Shown: positions 45,415 to 55,191 of the stretch, one piece after another
Layout: each line of letters begins with the position of its first letter
Numbering within the stretch: the first letter of the stretch is position 1
NCBI GenBank assembly: GCA_963665045.2
Contig: CAXXJQ010000006.1
Span: 248,001 to 312,000, forward strand
Reading direction: 5' to 3'
DNA: 64,000 nt
From: JAFGRU01 sp016934985
Lineage (GTDB): Bacteria > Desulfobacterota > Desulfuromonadia > Desulfuromonadales > JAAYDE01
Translations under genes and position numbers: made by a program
The notes under the pieces: generated by a model
Databases searched by the model: none
Told to the model about the DNA's origin: nothing
Seen by the model: the letters and a program-made list of their open reading frames with translations, nothing else

Positions 45415-48400
45415 ATGACCAAAAACTTGATTCATTCTGCACCCTCCCTGGCCGGCAGGCTGATCTGGGCTCTGACTGCCGTAGTTTTCGCTGTCACCTT
45501 GCTGGCAGGAGGAGGATTCTTTTTTGATGCCGTCAACCGAGCCAAATCCGGAATCGAGCAAAAAGCGGAACAGTCTGAAAAATACCTGCAAGGCGTTCTG
45601 AGCCTGCCTCTCTGGAACCTGGACGAACTCACTATCAGCAGAATCGGTCAAACCCTGATGGAGGATCAAGCCTTCAACGCCGTCACCATCCGTGACGCTG
45701 ATGGCAGAGTCCTCTTTTCCCAAAAGACAGGCGACCAAAGCACCCTCTCCCGAACCATCGCCATCTATTTCGAAAAGGAGAAAATAGGTGCCGTCGAACT
45801 CCAGCTTTCCTCAAGAGCGTTGCAGGAAAAAACGGAAACCCTGCTTCTGGCCAGCGGCGTCATCCTTGCCGCTGTACTGATTGGCATTGTCCTGAGCAGC
45901 TTCTTCCTCATCCGCCTTTTTCTCAAACGTCCCGTCGCAGAGTTGAGTTCCATTGCCAAAGCTTTCGGTTCCAACTCCCGCAGGGGTACCGGCACCACCC
46001 CGAAAAGCTTCCGGGAATTTCAACCCCTATTGAACGTCCTGGTCGACATGGAAAACCAGATTCACCAAAAGATCGACGAACTGGCTGAAAACGAAAAGAA
46101 ATTCCGCACAATTTTTGACGGCGTCAGCGACGCCATCTACATTCTCGACCCCGATAACGGAAAGATCGTCAGCGCTAACAACAAGGCCTGTGAACTGTTC
46201 GGCTACTCTATCGAAGAAATGACCAGCCTCGACATTGGGAACCTGAGTATGGGGAGCTCTCCTTATACCTATGCCAATGCCATGATCTATTTATCCCAGG
46301 CCCGAAGCGGCCTGGCACCTCTTTTCGAATGGCATGCCCGGCGCCGCAACGGTGAAATTTTCTGGCTCGAAAATACCTTGCGAAAAACTGTAATGGACGG
46401 GAAAGAAAGAATCCTGGCAGTTGGCAGGGACGTCAGCGATCGCAAGCGGACTGAAGCTGAACTGCAAGACTATCGCAACCACCTGGAAACCCTGGTCGAA
46501 AAACGAACCTACGAGTTGACCGTTGCCAAAGAAGAAGCCGAATTGGCCAACAAAACCAAAAGCGCATTTTTGGCCAACATGAGCCACGAAATCCGCACCC
46601 CCATGAACGGCGTTATCGGCATGACCGGCTTGCTCCTCGAAACCCCTTTAAGTGCCGAGCAGCACGACTACGCTCAGATCGTTCAGTCAAGTGCCGAGTC
46701 TCTTCTCACCGTCATCAACGATATTCTCGATTATTCAAAAGTAGAAGCAGGAAAGCTCGACCTGGAAGCCCTGGATTTTGACCTCCCACCAAACGATTGA
46801 AGAAATTGCGGAACTGCTCAGCTTTAAAGCTGCCCAAAAAGGTCTGGAACTGACCTGTCATATTGACCCCGACTTACCCTGCGAACTTATCGGCGACCCG
46901 GGCAGGCTGCGTCAGGTTCTTCTCAACCTCGGTAGCAATGCCCTCAAATTCACCTCCAAAGGCGAGATATCAATCCAGGCCGAATTGCAAACCGAAACCT
47001 CAAATCAGGTTGCGATGCGCTTTGCCGTCAGCGACACGGGTATCGGCATCGCCAAAGACCGGCTTGACCGCCTCTTCAAATCCTTTTCCCAGGTTGACAG
47101 TTCAACCTACGCGGGAATATGGCGGTACCGGCCTCGGTCTGGCGATCAGTAAACATCTGGTGGAACTGATGCACGGCGAAATTGGGGTGGATACTCAGTT
47201 GGGTCGTGGCTCCACTTTCTGGTTTACCGTTAAACTTGGCAAACAGCCGTCGGGGAGGGAGGTACATTCACGCGGTCAACTGCCTAAAAACATGCAGGGC
47301 AAGCGGATTCTGGCCGTGGACGACAATGCCACCAACCGCAGCATCCTGGGCTCTTACCTTAACTCTTGGGGGTGTATTACAACCTTGGCTGAAAACAGCC
47401 AGGAGGCACTTGATCTGTTAAATCAAGCGGTCGATAAAGGCACTCCTTTCGAACTTGCCATTATCGACTTCATGATGCCGGGAATGAACGGGGAAGAACT
47501 GGCCCAAGCTATCAGAAACAACCCCCGCCTTGCCAAAACCCATCTTCTTCTTATGACTTCCAGCGCCCAGCGTGGAGATGCTTCACGGGCACGAGAGGCG
47601 GGTTTTAACGCCTATCTGACCAAGCCGATAAAACAGTCTCAGATTTTTGATGTCCTGTTGGATATCTTTGGGAAGGAACTGAGCTGTGAAACCGATAACC
47701 GTAAACAACCTCGCACCATGGGCGTCAAACCTGTCAAGATTTCCAGAGAAACAGCGCGTATTCTGCTGGCAGAAGACAACCTGACTAACCGGAAGGTGGC
47801 CTTGAGCCTGCTGGAAAAGTTCGGCTATCAGGCCAGGGCCGTTGAAAACGGCAAGGAAGCCCTTCAGCTTTTGGAAAGCAACTCTTTTGATCTGATTCTT
47901 ATGGATGTCCAGATGCCGGTAATGGACGGCTACGAAGCCACTCAGGCCATTCGCCAATCATCCCATGCTTTCAGCCGGATTCCCATCATTGCCATGACTG
48001 CCAACGCCATGAGCGGCGATCGGGAGAAATGCCTGGCAGCCGGGATGAATGACTATATCGCCAAACCGGTGGCCGCCAAGGCCCTCCAGGAAATCGTTGA
48101 TCGCTGGTTGTCAATGGAAACCGACGCAAACAATAATTCAATAACCAAGGATGAAAACGGCGAAACCGAAAAAATTGTCAACACCGGCAATACATCCGCA
48201 ACCCCGGAACAAGCGCCTGAGATCTTTGTCGACAGCGAGTCCCCGATTTTAAATTACCAAGTCCTGGTTGACCGTCTCATGGGGGATGAGGAGCTTGCGA
48301 CCACCATCATAAAAGAATTCATTCAGGATTTGCCAACCCAGATCAGTATGCTCGAAAAAGAGCTGATAAAAGAAAATATCGAGGATACTGGTAAACAGGC

Positions 48401-48584
48401 CCATAAGATTAAGGGAGCGGCTGACAATATCGGAGCTTACGCCTTGAAACAAACCGCCTTTTCCATGGAAAAAGCCGCCAAAGCCGGCCGCAAAGAAGAA
48501 TTAGATGTTCTCATGCTGCAATTGACTGAAGAGCACACCCGCCTGCACCAGGTTATCAGCAGAAAATTCCCTGAGAAACCATAA
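45415..48584 (+). pseudogene. Hybrid sensor histidine kinase (PAS-HK-REC-REC-Hpt), two frameshifts
   Basis: A BarA/TorS-like phosphorelay kinase. ATG 45415; membrane segments near 16-38 and 142-165 enclose a small periplasmic sensor. A HAMP-like linker, PAS (about 220-345), HisKA with His near 389 (LANMSHEIRTPMNGVIG), HATPase_c (DTGIGIAKDRLDRLFKSFSQ; GGTGLGLAISKHL), REC1 (Asp near 683, AIIDFMMPG), REC2 (Asp near 828, ILMDVQMPVMDG) and a C-terminal Hpt domain (His near 995, KQAHKIKGAADNIG) follow. Extra single bases in the C run at 46785-46787 and at T 47108 break the frame within the catalytic part; removing them gives 1055 residues with no other defect. Probably a sequence error rather than a dead gene. 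Confidence 0.88.
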
Positions 48585-48714
48585 GTCTCAAAAAAACCAA
48601 CCATGTTTTCGCTTCGCTCGGAAGAGAAAGGTCATATGCACCTGAACGACAGCAATAAAGCACTAAGTTTATGCAACCTCTGAAATGCGACATCAATAAA
48701 CAGCCAAATGGTTA

Positions 48715-50274
48715 TTATTGGAGAACATAGGCTGAGGCCAGTTTCCGATAGTCTGCAAGCTGGCTTTCCTGCCAAGCATCTCCCCGCCCCAATTCTGCGG
48801 CCATCATTTGAATTACCTCGGGCACCATTTCCACACTAGCCACAGCATCGAGAAATAAAGCCCGCATTCTGCGAGCTAAAACATCCTCGACCGTACGCGC
48901 CATTTCCCGGCGCACGGCATGAACCACCTCCGCCTTCAGATACGGGAGCCTCTCATGGAGACGGTGGCCCAGTTCCGGAGTTTCAGCAATTAGGTTGTTA
49001 ATTGCCTCACCATCGGCACCGTACTGTTCGAGCGAACCCTCACTAGGGGGTTTTCCCTGGCTGCCGTGGATAGGCAGGTTGGCGGTGCAGCACTCCGCTT
49101 CGGCAAGCCCCCCCACCAGCCTGGCCTGATCGATGGTGTCTTCCGCCATCTTGCGATAGGTGGTCCATTTGCCGCCGGTTATGGTAACCAGACCGGAATG
49201 CGATACCATCAAATGGTGGTCGCGGGATATCTGGGCCGTTTGGACACCACCGCCTGGATTGGCCAGGGGCCGCAAGCCGGCAAAGACACTCAGCACATTT
49301 TCCGGTCCAGGGTCCTTTGCCAGGTATCTGGCGGCATTGTTAAGAATAAAATCGACTTCCTGATCCTGAGCACGGGGTTCAAGAAGTACTTCCGAAACGA
49401 TAGTGTCAGTAGTCCCGACCACTACCCTGCCGTGCCAGGGAACGGCAAACAACACCCTTCCATCATCTGTATGAGGGACCATGATGGCTGAATCACCGGG
49501 CAGAAACTCGCGATCCAAAACCAGATGCACCCCTTGGCTGGGGACAATCAATTTTTCTGCTGCAGGATCGTCCATTTTCACAATTTTGTCGGCATACACG
49601 CCGGTGGCATTAACCACCACGCGAGCCCTGACTTCATAGGTCGTCCCCGTCTCCGCATCCTCAGCCACCACACCTTCGATCAGGTTGCGAGCTTTCAGCA
49701 GCCCAAGCACTTTCATGTAATTGATAGGGACGCCCCCATAGTCGACAATCGTCTGGGCGAGATTGATTGCCAGGCGGGAATCATCGAACTGGCCGTCAAA
49801 ATAGAGGACACCGCCGTGCAAATCCCTGGTTTCCACCGTGGGAATATGCTCAATGGTCTCCTCACGAGACAGTAATCTTGAGTGTCCCAGACCCAGTTTC
49901 CCTGCCATAAGATCGTAAACTTTCATACCCACACCGTAAAAAGGGCCATCCCACCAGGAATACGCAGGAACGATAAAAGACTGGTTTCTGACCAGGTGAG
50001 AGGCGTTTTGCATCAACAGGCCCCGTTCATGGAGAGCTTCCAGAACCAAACTGATATTCCCTTGCTTAAGGTAACGAACCCCGCCATGGATAAGTTTGGT
50101 GCTGCGGCTCGATGTTCCCTTGGAGAAATCATGCTGTTCAAGAAGCAGAGTCCGGTAGCCCCTCGTCGCCGCGTCCAAGGCCGTACCCAGGCCCGTTGCG
50201 CCGCCACCTATTACCACCACATCCCAAACTTGCGAAAAATCTCGAACCTTAGCGACCATTTTTACCCTGTCCAT
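48715..50274 (-). CDS. glpD: FAD-dependent glycerol-3-phosphate dehydrogenase
   Basis: A 519-residue flavoprotein oxidising sn-glycerol-3-phosphate to dihydroxyacetone phosphate and passing electrons to quinones at the inner membrane. Motifs: the N-terminal dinucleotide fold VVIGGGATGLGTALDAATRGYRTLLLEQHDFSKGTSSRSTKLIHGGVRYL, GVYADKIV, and TITGGKWTTYRKMAEDTID; the C-terminal helical DAO_C domain contains CCTANLPIHG and RREMARTVEDVLARRMRALFLD. Complete and of family length. AAAGGGCC precedes the ATG. No glpF or glpK is nearby. Confidence 0.93.
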   Translation of the reverse strand: MDRVKMVAKVRDFSQVWDVVVIGGGATGLGTALDAATRGYRTLLLEQHDFSKGTSSRSTKLIHGGVRYLKQGNISLVLEALHERGLLMQNASHLVRNQSFIVPAYSWWDGPFYGVGMKVYDLMAGKLGLGHSRLLSREETIEHIPTVETRDLHGGVLYFDGQFDDSRLAINLAQTIVDYGGVPINYMKVLGLLKARNLIEGVVAEDAETGTTYEVRARVVVNATGVYADKIVKMDDPAAEKLIVPSQGVHLVLDREFLPGDSAIMVPHTDDGRVLFAVPWHGRVVVGTTDTIVSEVLLEPRAQDQEVDFILNNAARYLAKDPGPENVLSVFAGLRPLANPGGGVQTAQISRDHHLMVSHSGLVTITGGKWTTYRKMAEDTIDQARLVGGLAEAECCTANLPIHGSQGKPPSEGSLEQYGADGEAINNLIAETPELGHRLHERLPYLKAEVVHAVRREMARTVEDVLARRMRALFLDAVASVEMVPEVIQMMAAELGRGDAWQESQLADYRKLASAYVLQ

Positions 50275-50622
50275 TATTGGCCCTTTCTTGAAAAGCTTTA
50301 TATAATATGCTTTAAAAAGTTTAACACTTCGAAGGGCATTAACTTCAAATCCCCAACTCCGAAATTGTGCAACCTTTCAGTGGGGCTTGACTGTATCCAT
50401 CGCCCCCCTCTTTCTGCAAAAACTGACAATTCATGTTCCTTATCTTATTGTCTTTGAGGCTTACTGGCAGAACGGCTGTAAAGCGCGTTGCCTCGACAGG
50501 CTTAATCTGATGTTCATTAGACCACTTCGTGGCAAAACCTCACAAACAATCAGTGCAAAGGCAATATCGAAAATACACCCATCCGGACGTTACTTGACAA
50601 TTATCTCAAAATTTTCAGGGAC

Positions 50623-50655
50623 AGGTCTTGACCTTTGTAAATTTTATGCTAGAAT
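50623..50655 (+). promoter_or_regulatory. RAYT gene promoter with embedded operator-like palindrome
   Basis: TTGACC (50628-50633) and TAGAAT (50650-50655) with 16-base spacing. The -35 element lies inside AGGTCTTGACCT (50623-50634), a 5-bp-arm palindrome that could be an autoregulatory site. The start codon at 50664 is only 8 bases after the -10 box, so the transcript may be nearly leaderless. The rest of the gene-free stretch 50275-50663 shows nothing definite. Confidence 0.55.
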
Positions 50656-50663
50656 TCCATGCT

Positions 50664-51530
50664 ATGGCACGCCCGCTGAGAATAGAATTCCCCGGAGCGA
50701 TTTATCATATCACTTCCAGGGGCAATGCAAGGCTTCCCATCTTTGAGGATATCACGGACCGAAACCAGTTTCTGGACGTGCTGGACGGAGTGGTGAAACG
50801 CTTCAAATGGCGCTGCTACGCCTATTGCCTGATGAACGACCATTACCATCTGGTGGTGGAAACCGTTGAGGGCAATCTCTCCCAAGGGATGCGCCAGTTG
50901 AATGGCGTTTACACCCAGAGCTTCAACCGCCGTCACAACCAGGGGGGTCACATCTTCCAGGGTCGCTATAAGGCGATATTGGTGGAGAAGGAGAACTATC
51001 TCCTCCCTTTGTGTCGCTATGTGGTTCTCAATCCGGTGGGATCCGGTCTGGTCAAAGCACCGGAGAAATACTTTTGGAGCAGCTATCTGGCGACGGCCGG
51101 CCTTGAAAAGCGGCCTTCGTTTCTAAAGGTGGACTGGATTCTCAATCAGTTCGGCAGCAACCGGGAGGAAAGTCAAAACAAATACCGGGAGTTCGTCCAG
51201 GACGGTATCCAAGCGGAATCCCCCTGGAAGGAGCTCAAAGCCCAATGCATTCTCGGCAGCCGCGACTTCATCGAAAAGCTCAAGCCGGCCCTGAAGGACA
51301 AAACCGACTTGACGGAAATCCCGAAAGAGCAACGCCTCGCCTTTCGCCCGCCACTGTCGGAACTTTTCCCTGCCCCAACACAGAAACTAAGCCGGGAAGA
51401 ACGCAATACTCTCATCCGAAAAGCCCACCTGGATAATGGCTACTCCCTGGCCGCCATAGCCCGTCACATCGGCCTTCACTACTCGACAATAAGCAGAATT
51501 GTCAACGAAAAAGCCCCCTTCGAAGACTGA
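50664..51530 (+). CDS. REP-associated tyrosine transposase (RAYT, Y1 HUH)
   Basis: 288 residues from MARPLRIEFPGAIYHITSRGNA, the classic RAYT start. The HUH motif is NDHYHLVVET (near residue 63), and the catalytic Tyr is in GRYKAILVEKENYLLPLCRYV (near 113-125). A C-terminal HTH (DNGYSLAAIARHIGLHYSTISRIV) is an addition found in a subgroup. RAYTs are single-copy, domesticated-like relatives of IS200/IS605 transposases that act on short palindromic repeats. The gene is not flanked by an obvious IS end. It lies between glpD and hemC. Confidence 0.92.
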   Translation: MARPLRIEFPGAIYHITSRGNARLPIFEDITDRNQFLDVLDGVVKRFKWRCYAYCLMNDHYHLVVETVEGNLSQGMRQLNGVYTQSFNRRHNQGGHIFQGRYKAILVEKENYLLPLCRYVVLNPVGSGLVKAPEKYFWSSYLATAGLEKRPSFLKVDWILNQFGSNREESQNKYREFVQDGIQAESPWKELKAQCILGSRDFIEKLKPALKDKTDLTEIPKEQRLAFRPPLSELFPAPTQKLSREERNTLIRKAHLDNGYSLAAIARHIGLHYSTISRIVNEKAPFED

Positions 51531-51566
51531 TTGCAAAGATTCATTTCATGGGTCAGCAGGTACTGT

Positions 51567-52505
51567 TTATTTCTGTTCGGAACGAATTTCTTCCAAAAGC
51601 CGACGTCCCCCCCTATCCAGAACAGCCCGCGCCACTGAATCACCCAGGATTCCTGAGGTTTCTCCAATCCCACCTTCAGCGCATTCAACAATCAACTCCC
51701 GACCGTCCAGGCTGATGATGCCGGCAGTCAAAAAAAGACTGTCGTCCTTTAATGTGGCGTGACCAAAAGCCGGGATGCTGCAACCTCCCTTCAGAGTCTT
51801 CAAAAAAGCACGCTCTTCGCGAACCATTTTTTCCGTTGGACAATGATTGACATGGCGGCGAATGCGCATCTTCTTTTCAGGGTCGATATTAACTGAGGAT
51901 TCCACCGCCAGGCAGCCCTGACCCACTGGTGGGACAAAGCGATCCGCCGGCAATTCCCGGACAATAAAACGTTCCATCTCCATTCGCTTGACTCCTGCAA
52001 AAGCCAGGATCAAAAGATCACAGACCCCGTTCTGCATTTTTCCCATCCGGGTCTGCAGATTGCCTCGCATGTCGACAATCCGGAAATGAGGGTAATAACG
52101 CCTTAAAAAGGCCCTTCTGCGAACCGAGGAAGAGCCCACCTGCAAGGAAATTTCGGGATTATCCAGATCATTATTCGAGCGATGAGCAACCAGCACATCG
52201 TTGACTTTCTCCCGGCAGGTAAAAGCTATCAGCTCAAAACCGGGCGAAAGCTCCGAAGGAAGGTCCTTGGCGCTGTGCACGGCAATATCGATGGCGCCGT
52301 GTTGGAGCATGTCTTCCAGCTCCTGAGTGAAAACCCCCTTATCGCCGATTTTGGCGATAGCCACATCAAGAATCTTATCACCCCGTGTTTCAATACCGAC
52401 GATTTCGCTTTCCATGCCCCCTTTTGCAAGAAGACCAGCGACAAAACGGGCTTGCCACATGGCCAGCACACTGCGGCGGGTTCCTATACGAATTTTTTCC
52501 GGCAT
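51567..52505 (-). CDS. hemC: Hydroxymethylbilane synthase (porphobilinogen deaminase)
   Basis: A 312-residue enzyme joining four porphobilinogens to hydroxymethylbilane, for haem and other tetrapyrroles. The ATG at 52505 is favoured because AAGGGTGA is 7 bases upstream; an ATG two codons earlier is too close to it. Motifs: RIGTRRSVLAMWQARFV, FTQELEDMLQHGAIDIAVHSAKDLP, GSSSVRRRAFLRRYYP, MRGNLQTRM and the cofactor-binding Cys near 242 in LKGGCSIPAFGHA. Standing alone, without hemA or hemD next to it. Confidence 0.95.
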   Translation of the reverse strand: MPEKIRIGTRRSVLAMWQARFVAGLLAKGGMESEIVGIETRGDKILDVAIAKIGDKGVFTQELEDMLQHGAIDIAVHSAKDLPSELSPGFELIAFTCREKVNDVLVAHRSNNDLDNPEISLQVGSSSVRRRAFLRRYYPHFRIVDMRGNLQTRMGKMQNGVCDLLILAFAGVKRMEMERFIVRELPADRFVPPVGQGCLAVESSVNIDPEKKMRIRRHVNHCPTEKMVREERAFLKTLKGGCSIPAFGHATLKDDSLFLTAGIISLDGRELIVECAEGGIGETSGILGDSVARAVLDRGGRRLLEEIRSEQK

Positions 52506-52594
52506 ACACATTCACCCTTCCAAAAAGAAAATTGGAAGGTTCAGTATAGCGGAATATGGGAATAGCGATGGAGAATTTTTTTCGGAAGGAAAAG

Positions 52595-53635
52595 TCAACC
52601 CTCGCGCGGACTGGGGGCGAATATCTTGACAAAGGTCGCAAACAACCCTTGGTCGATATCGGTAATCAGCTCTTCGTGCATAAACTTGAGAGCGTCAAAA
52701 GAAGAGCGGCGGCGATGGTAGGGACGATTGGAGGTCAGGGCCTCATAAATATCGGCGATCCGGCAGATACGTGCATAGGGGTGAATTTCGGAACGGCTCA
52801 GGCCGCTTGAATAGCCTTTGCCGTCATCCCGCTCATGGTGCTGAGACGCGATAAGCAGGGTTTCCTCATCCTGAATACCCATCTCCTTGAGGATGCGGAT
52901 ACTGCTGGCCGGGTGCTTTTGGACTACTTTTCGCTCATCTGGAGACAACGGGCCTGGTTTGTTGATTATTTCCAAGGGAATTTCACATTTGCCGATATCA
53001 TGCAAAAAGAAACCCGGACCGAGCCTGCGCAACTCCGATTCTGAATTGATGCCAAAATAGGCCTTTGCCAAAGCCACGGCAAAAATCCCGACATTGGTGC
53101 AGTGGGTATATGTATCATTGTCGAAAGCAGCAAGCTTGAGAAGTGAATGGGTGGTAGCAGAATCCGCTAAAATCAGATCGATAGTGGGCTCGATCAGGCC
53201 CTTGGCCACTTTCAGAGAGACCGATCGCGGTTCATCATAGACCTTTTTCATAATCTCACGGCAGCAAGTATAAACCGCAGCCGCTTTTTCGGGGGAAGTC
53301 GAGTTTTTATTTCTGAGAATATTGTTGGTGACCTCTTTCACATAGCTGAAATAAAGGTCGGAATCTCTCTCGCGTATAAACAGGCTGGTAATTCCGTAAT
53401 CGAAAAGCCTCTTTTGGATATCATTGCCAAAAGGAAATCCTTCTTGGGCAAAAAGGACAAACCGTCGCTGGGTTTTTATCGAAAGGTTTTTAGGCTTGAC
53501 CACACGGTAAAGGTCACAGGGAGCAAAACTCTCATTTTGAAAAACACCCATATTGACTTGCAGCCAACCCTCTACAGCCGGACTGATGTCATTTATTCTC
53601 TGCGCAAATTCCCGGGTGCTTTGAGCAGTTTCCAA
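52595..53635 (-). CDS. HD-GYP-type protein with altered GYP motif
   Basis: 346 residues starting with TTG at 53635 (AGAGG six bases upstream). The N-terminal 130 residues form a DUF3391-like region (VNMGVFQNESFAPCDLYR ... DYGITSLFIRERDSD). The HD domain is complete (THCTNVGIFAVALAKAYFG; FFLHDIGKCEIPLEIINKPGPLSPDE; QHHERDDGKGY). The diagnostic GYP is GYS (GKGYSSGL), a change that may affect partner binding more than metal-dependent hydrolysis of c-di-GMP. Catalysis is therefore likely but not certain. Confidence 0.85.
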   Translation of the reverse strand: METAQSTREFAQRINDISPAVEGWLQVNMGVFQNESFAPCDLYRVVKPKNLSIKTQRRFVLFAQEGFPFGNDIQKRLFDYGITSLFIRERDSDLYFSYVKEVTNNILRNKNSTSPEKAAAVYTCCREIMKKVYDEPRSVSLKVAKGLIEPTIDLILADSATTHSLLKLAAFDNDTYTHCTNVGIFAVALAKAYFGINSESELRRLGPGFFLHDIGKCEIPLEIINKPGPLSPDERKVVQKHPASSIRILKEMGIQDEETLLIASQHHERDDGKGYSSGLSRSEIHPYARICRIADIYEALTSNRPYHRRRSSFDALKFMHEELITDIDQGLFATFVKIFAPSPREG

Positions 53636-53689
53636 TTCAACCTCTTTCCGTTGTTGCTCAATTGTTCCATGGTGAAACAGCTAGTTTAG

Positions 53690-54142
53690 AAAAACAAAGC
53701 AGGACTTATGCCAAACTCTTCCCCACCCTTGCCGGGGCCTTTTTCCCGTTGATTTTTAACAGAAAATCAATCTGTCCTGCAATTTTTTATTTATCCAATC
53801 CTCAAAACCAATCGCCCTATGCCCCCATCACTGCCCAAATTCGTTAGTTTTTCGCCACCATTCATTTCGTATTAAAACAGCCTCGCTACGTCCATTCCAA
53901 GGGGGACAGCTGCTCGCAGCCGACGGCAAAGAGCCTTTATGCTTTTTCGGGCTGTTTCAAATCAAGTATTTGACTAGAACCTGACCGACCACGAACCCAA
54001 GGGAAAACCGCGAATTTTTGAAACACTTTTTCAGGCAAAGCACTTTAAACTCTTTTCCCAACCCCCACCCACAGATGCAGGCAGAATATTGACCTCTTCG
54101 CAGGAAAAGATAAAATAATAAACATAGAAAGGAACAAATGAG
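53690..54142. other. Gene-free stretch
   Basis: About 450 bases between the divergent HD-GYP and Slp genes. A short inverted pair around AGAAAATCAATCTG and GTTGATTTTTAAC is visible; nothing with a clear role. Confidence 0.4.
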
Positions 54143-54706
54143 ATGAAGAATTCTTTTTTCTCCTGGGGAATCTTTCTGGCGTTTTTCTGTCTTTCGGGCT
54201 GCATCCACCCCCTCTCCAAAGAGGCCCGCGAATCAGTGGATCCTGACGCCCGTTTTGAACTGGCCAGGAAAAATCCCAAGGCTTACCTGGGAAAAACCTT
54301 TCTGTTGGGCGGGGCCATCGTCAACAACATATCCGCTCGCCAGGGAAGCTCTCTTGAAATTTTGAGTTATGACCTGAGTAGTCAGGGCAGGCCAAATCGT
54401 CCAAATGAAATAAAGGGGCGATTCCTTGCCGTAAGCAAAGACTTCCTTGATCCCGCACTCTATAAAAATGATGAACTGGTAACGCTAACGGGAACCCTGA
54501 GGGGAGAGGAAAAACACACCCTGAACGGCGCCGACTATATCTATCCAGTTTTTGAAATCGGGGAAATATACCTGTGGGAAAAGAGACAGGACAGATATTA
54601 CAGACCACATTACTATCCTTATCCATATTATCCTTATTATTACTATCCTTACTACCCTTACCACCCGTATTATCCTTTTCGGCGGCATCCTTATTATTGG
54701 CATTAG
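54143..54706 (+). CDS. Slp-family outer-membrane lipoprotein
   Basis: A 187-residue lipoprotein; the lipobox is LSGC near residue 20. The Slp domain (about 30-145) shows ELARKNPKAYLGKTFLLGGAIVN, the beta-strand region with EILSYDLSSQGRP and GRFLAV, and NGADYIYPVFEIGEIYLWE. The last 35 residues are an unusual tail of Tyr, Pro and His (blocks like YPYPYYPY), very aromatic and absent from standard Slp proteins. Slp proteins are starvation-induced outer-membrane lipoproteins. Its downstream side is the left end of a prophage. Confidence 0.87.
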   Translation: MKNSFFSWGIFLAFFCLSGCIHPLSKEARESVDPDARFELARKNPKAYLGKTFLLGGAIVNNISARQGSSLEILSYDLSSQGRPNRPNEIKGRFLAVSKDFLDPALYKNDELVTLTGTLRGEEKHTLNGADYIYPVFEIGEIYLWEKRQDRYYRPHYYPYPYYPYYYYPYYPYHPYYPFRRHPYYWH

Positions 54707-54924
54707 TGAAATTAAGCAGGCCTTTAGCGGGATGGATAAAGCTCTGCCAGGTCATACACCCTGAGCGAAGGATTATCCGATATTAAGGCAGGTGGGAATG
54801 AATTCGACCAGGACAACCAAAAAAATGCGCCTTTTCCAAGCACCCCACCACCTTTTCGCGGGCAGGTCGGCTAGGGAAAAGGCCGCCGAAGAGAAAAGAC
54901 CTTCTAGATCGGAAGAAATTAGCC

Positions 54925-55140
54925 TGAAAGGGGAAACTTAGAATTGGATTTTTGGGACTATACCTGAGATTTGACGGGATTTCCCGTTTTTTGGTGGGAT
55001 TATTTAATGATGCCGGGTGGTTATGGTCCTGGCTGGCGAGGTTTTGAAAATTGGCGTCGGAAACTTAAAATTGGAAATTTCGGACGTTATCCACAGGCGG
55101 CGAAACTTGAATTTGTAATTTTGGTTTCCGACTTATAACC
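54925..55140. repeat. Prophage left-end repeats (candidate transposase sites)
   Basis: Three related sites: GGGGAAACTTAGAATTGG (54930-54947), CGGAAACTTAAAATTGG (55058-55074) and GCGAAACTTGAATTTG (55100-55115), plus an inverted GGTTTCCGAC at 55123-55132. They share GAAACTT.AATT and lie between the Slp gene and the repressor. The number and orientation suit MuA-type L1-L3 end sites. The phage tip is placed at TG 54925. Confidence 0.6.
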
Positions 55141-55191
55141 GCTTCAAATTCCATTTGAGGCCTCTCTATCCTTCTTTAGCATGTACGCTTT

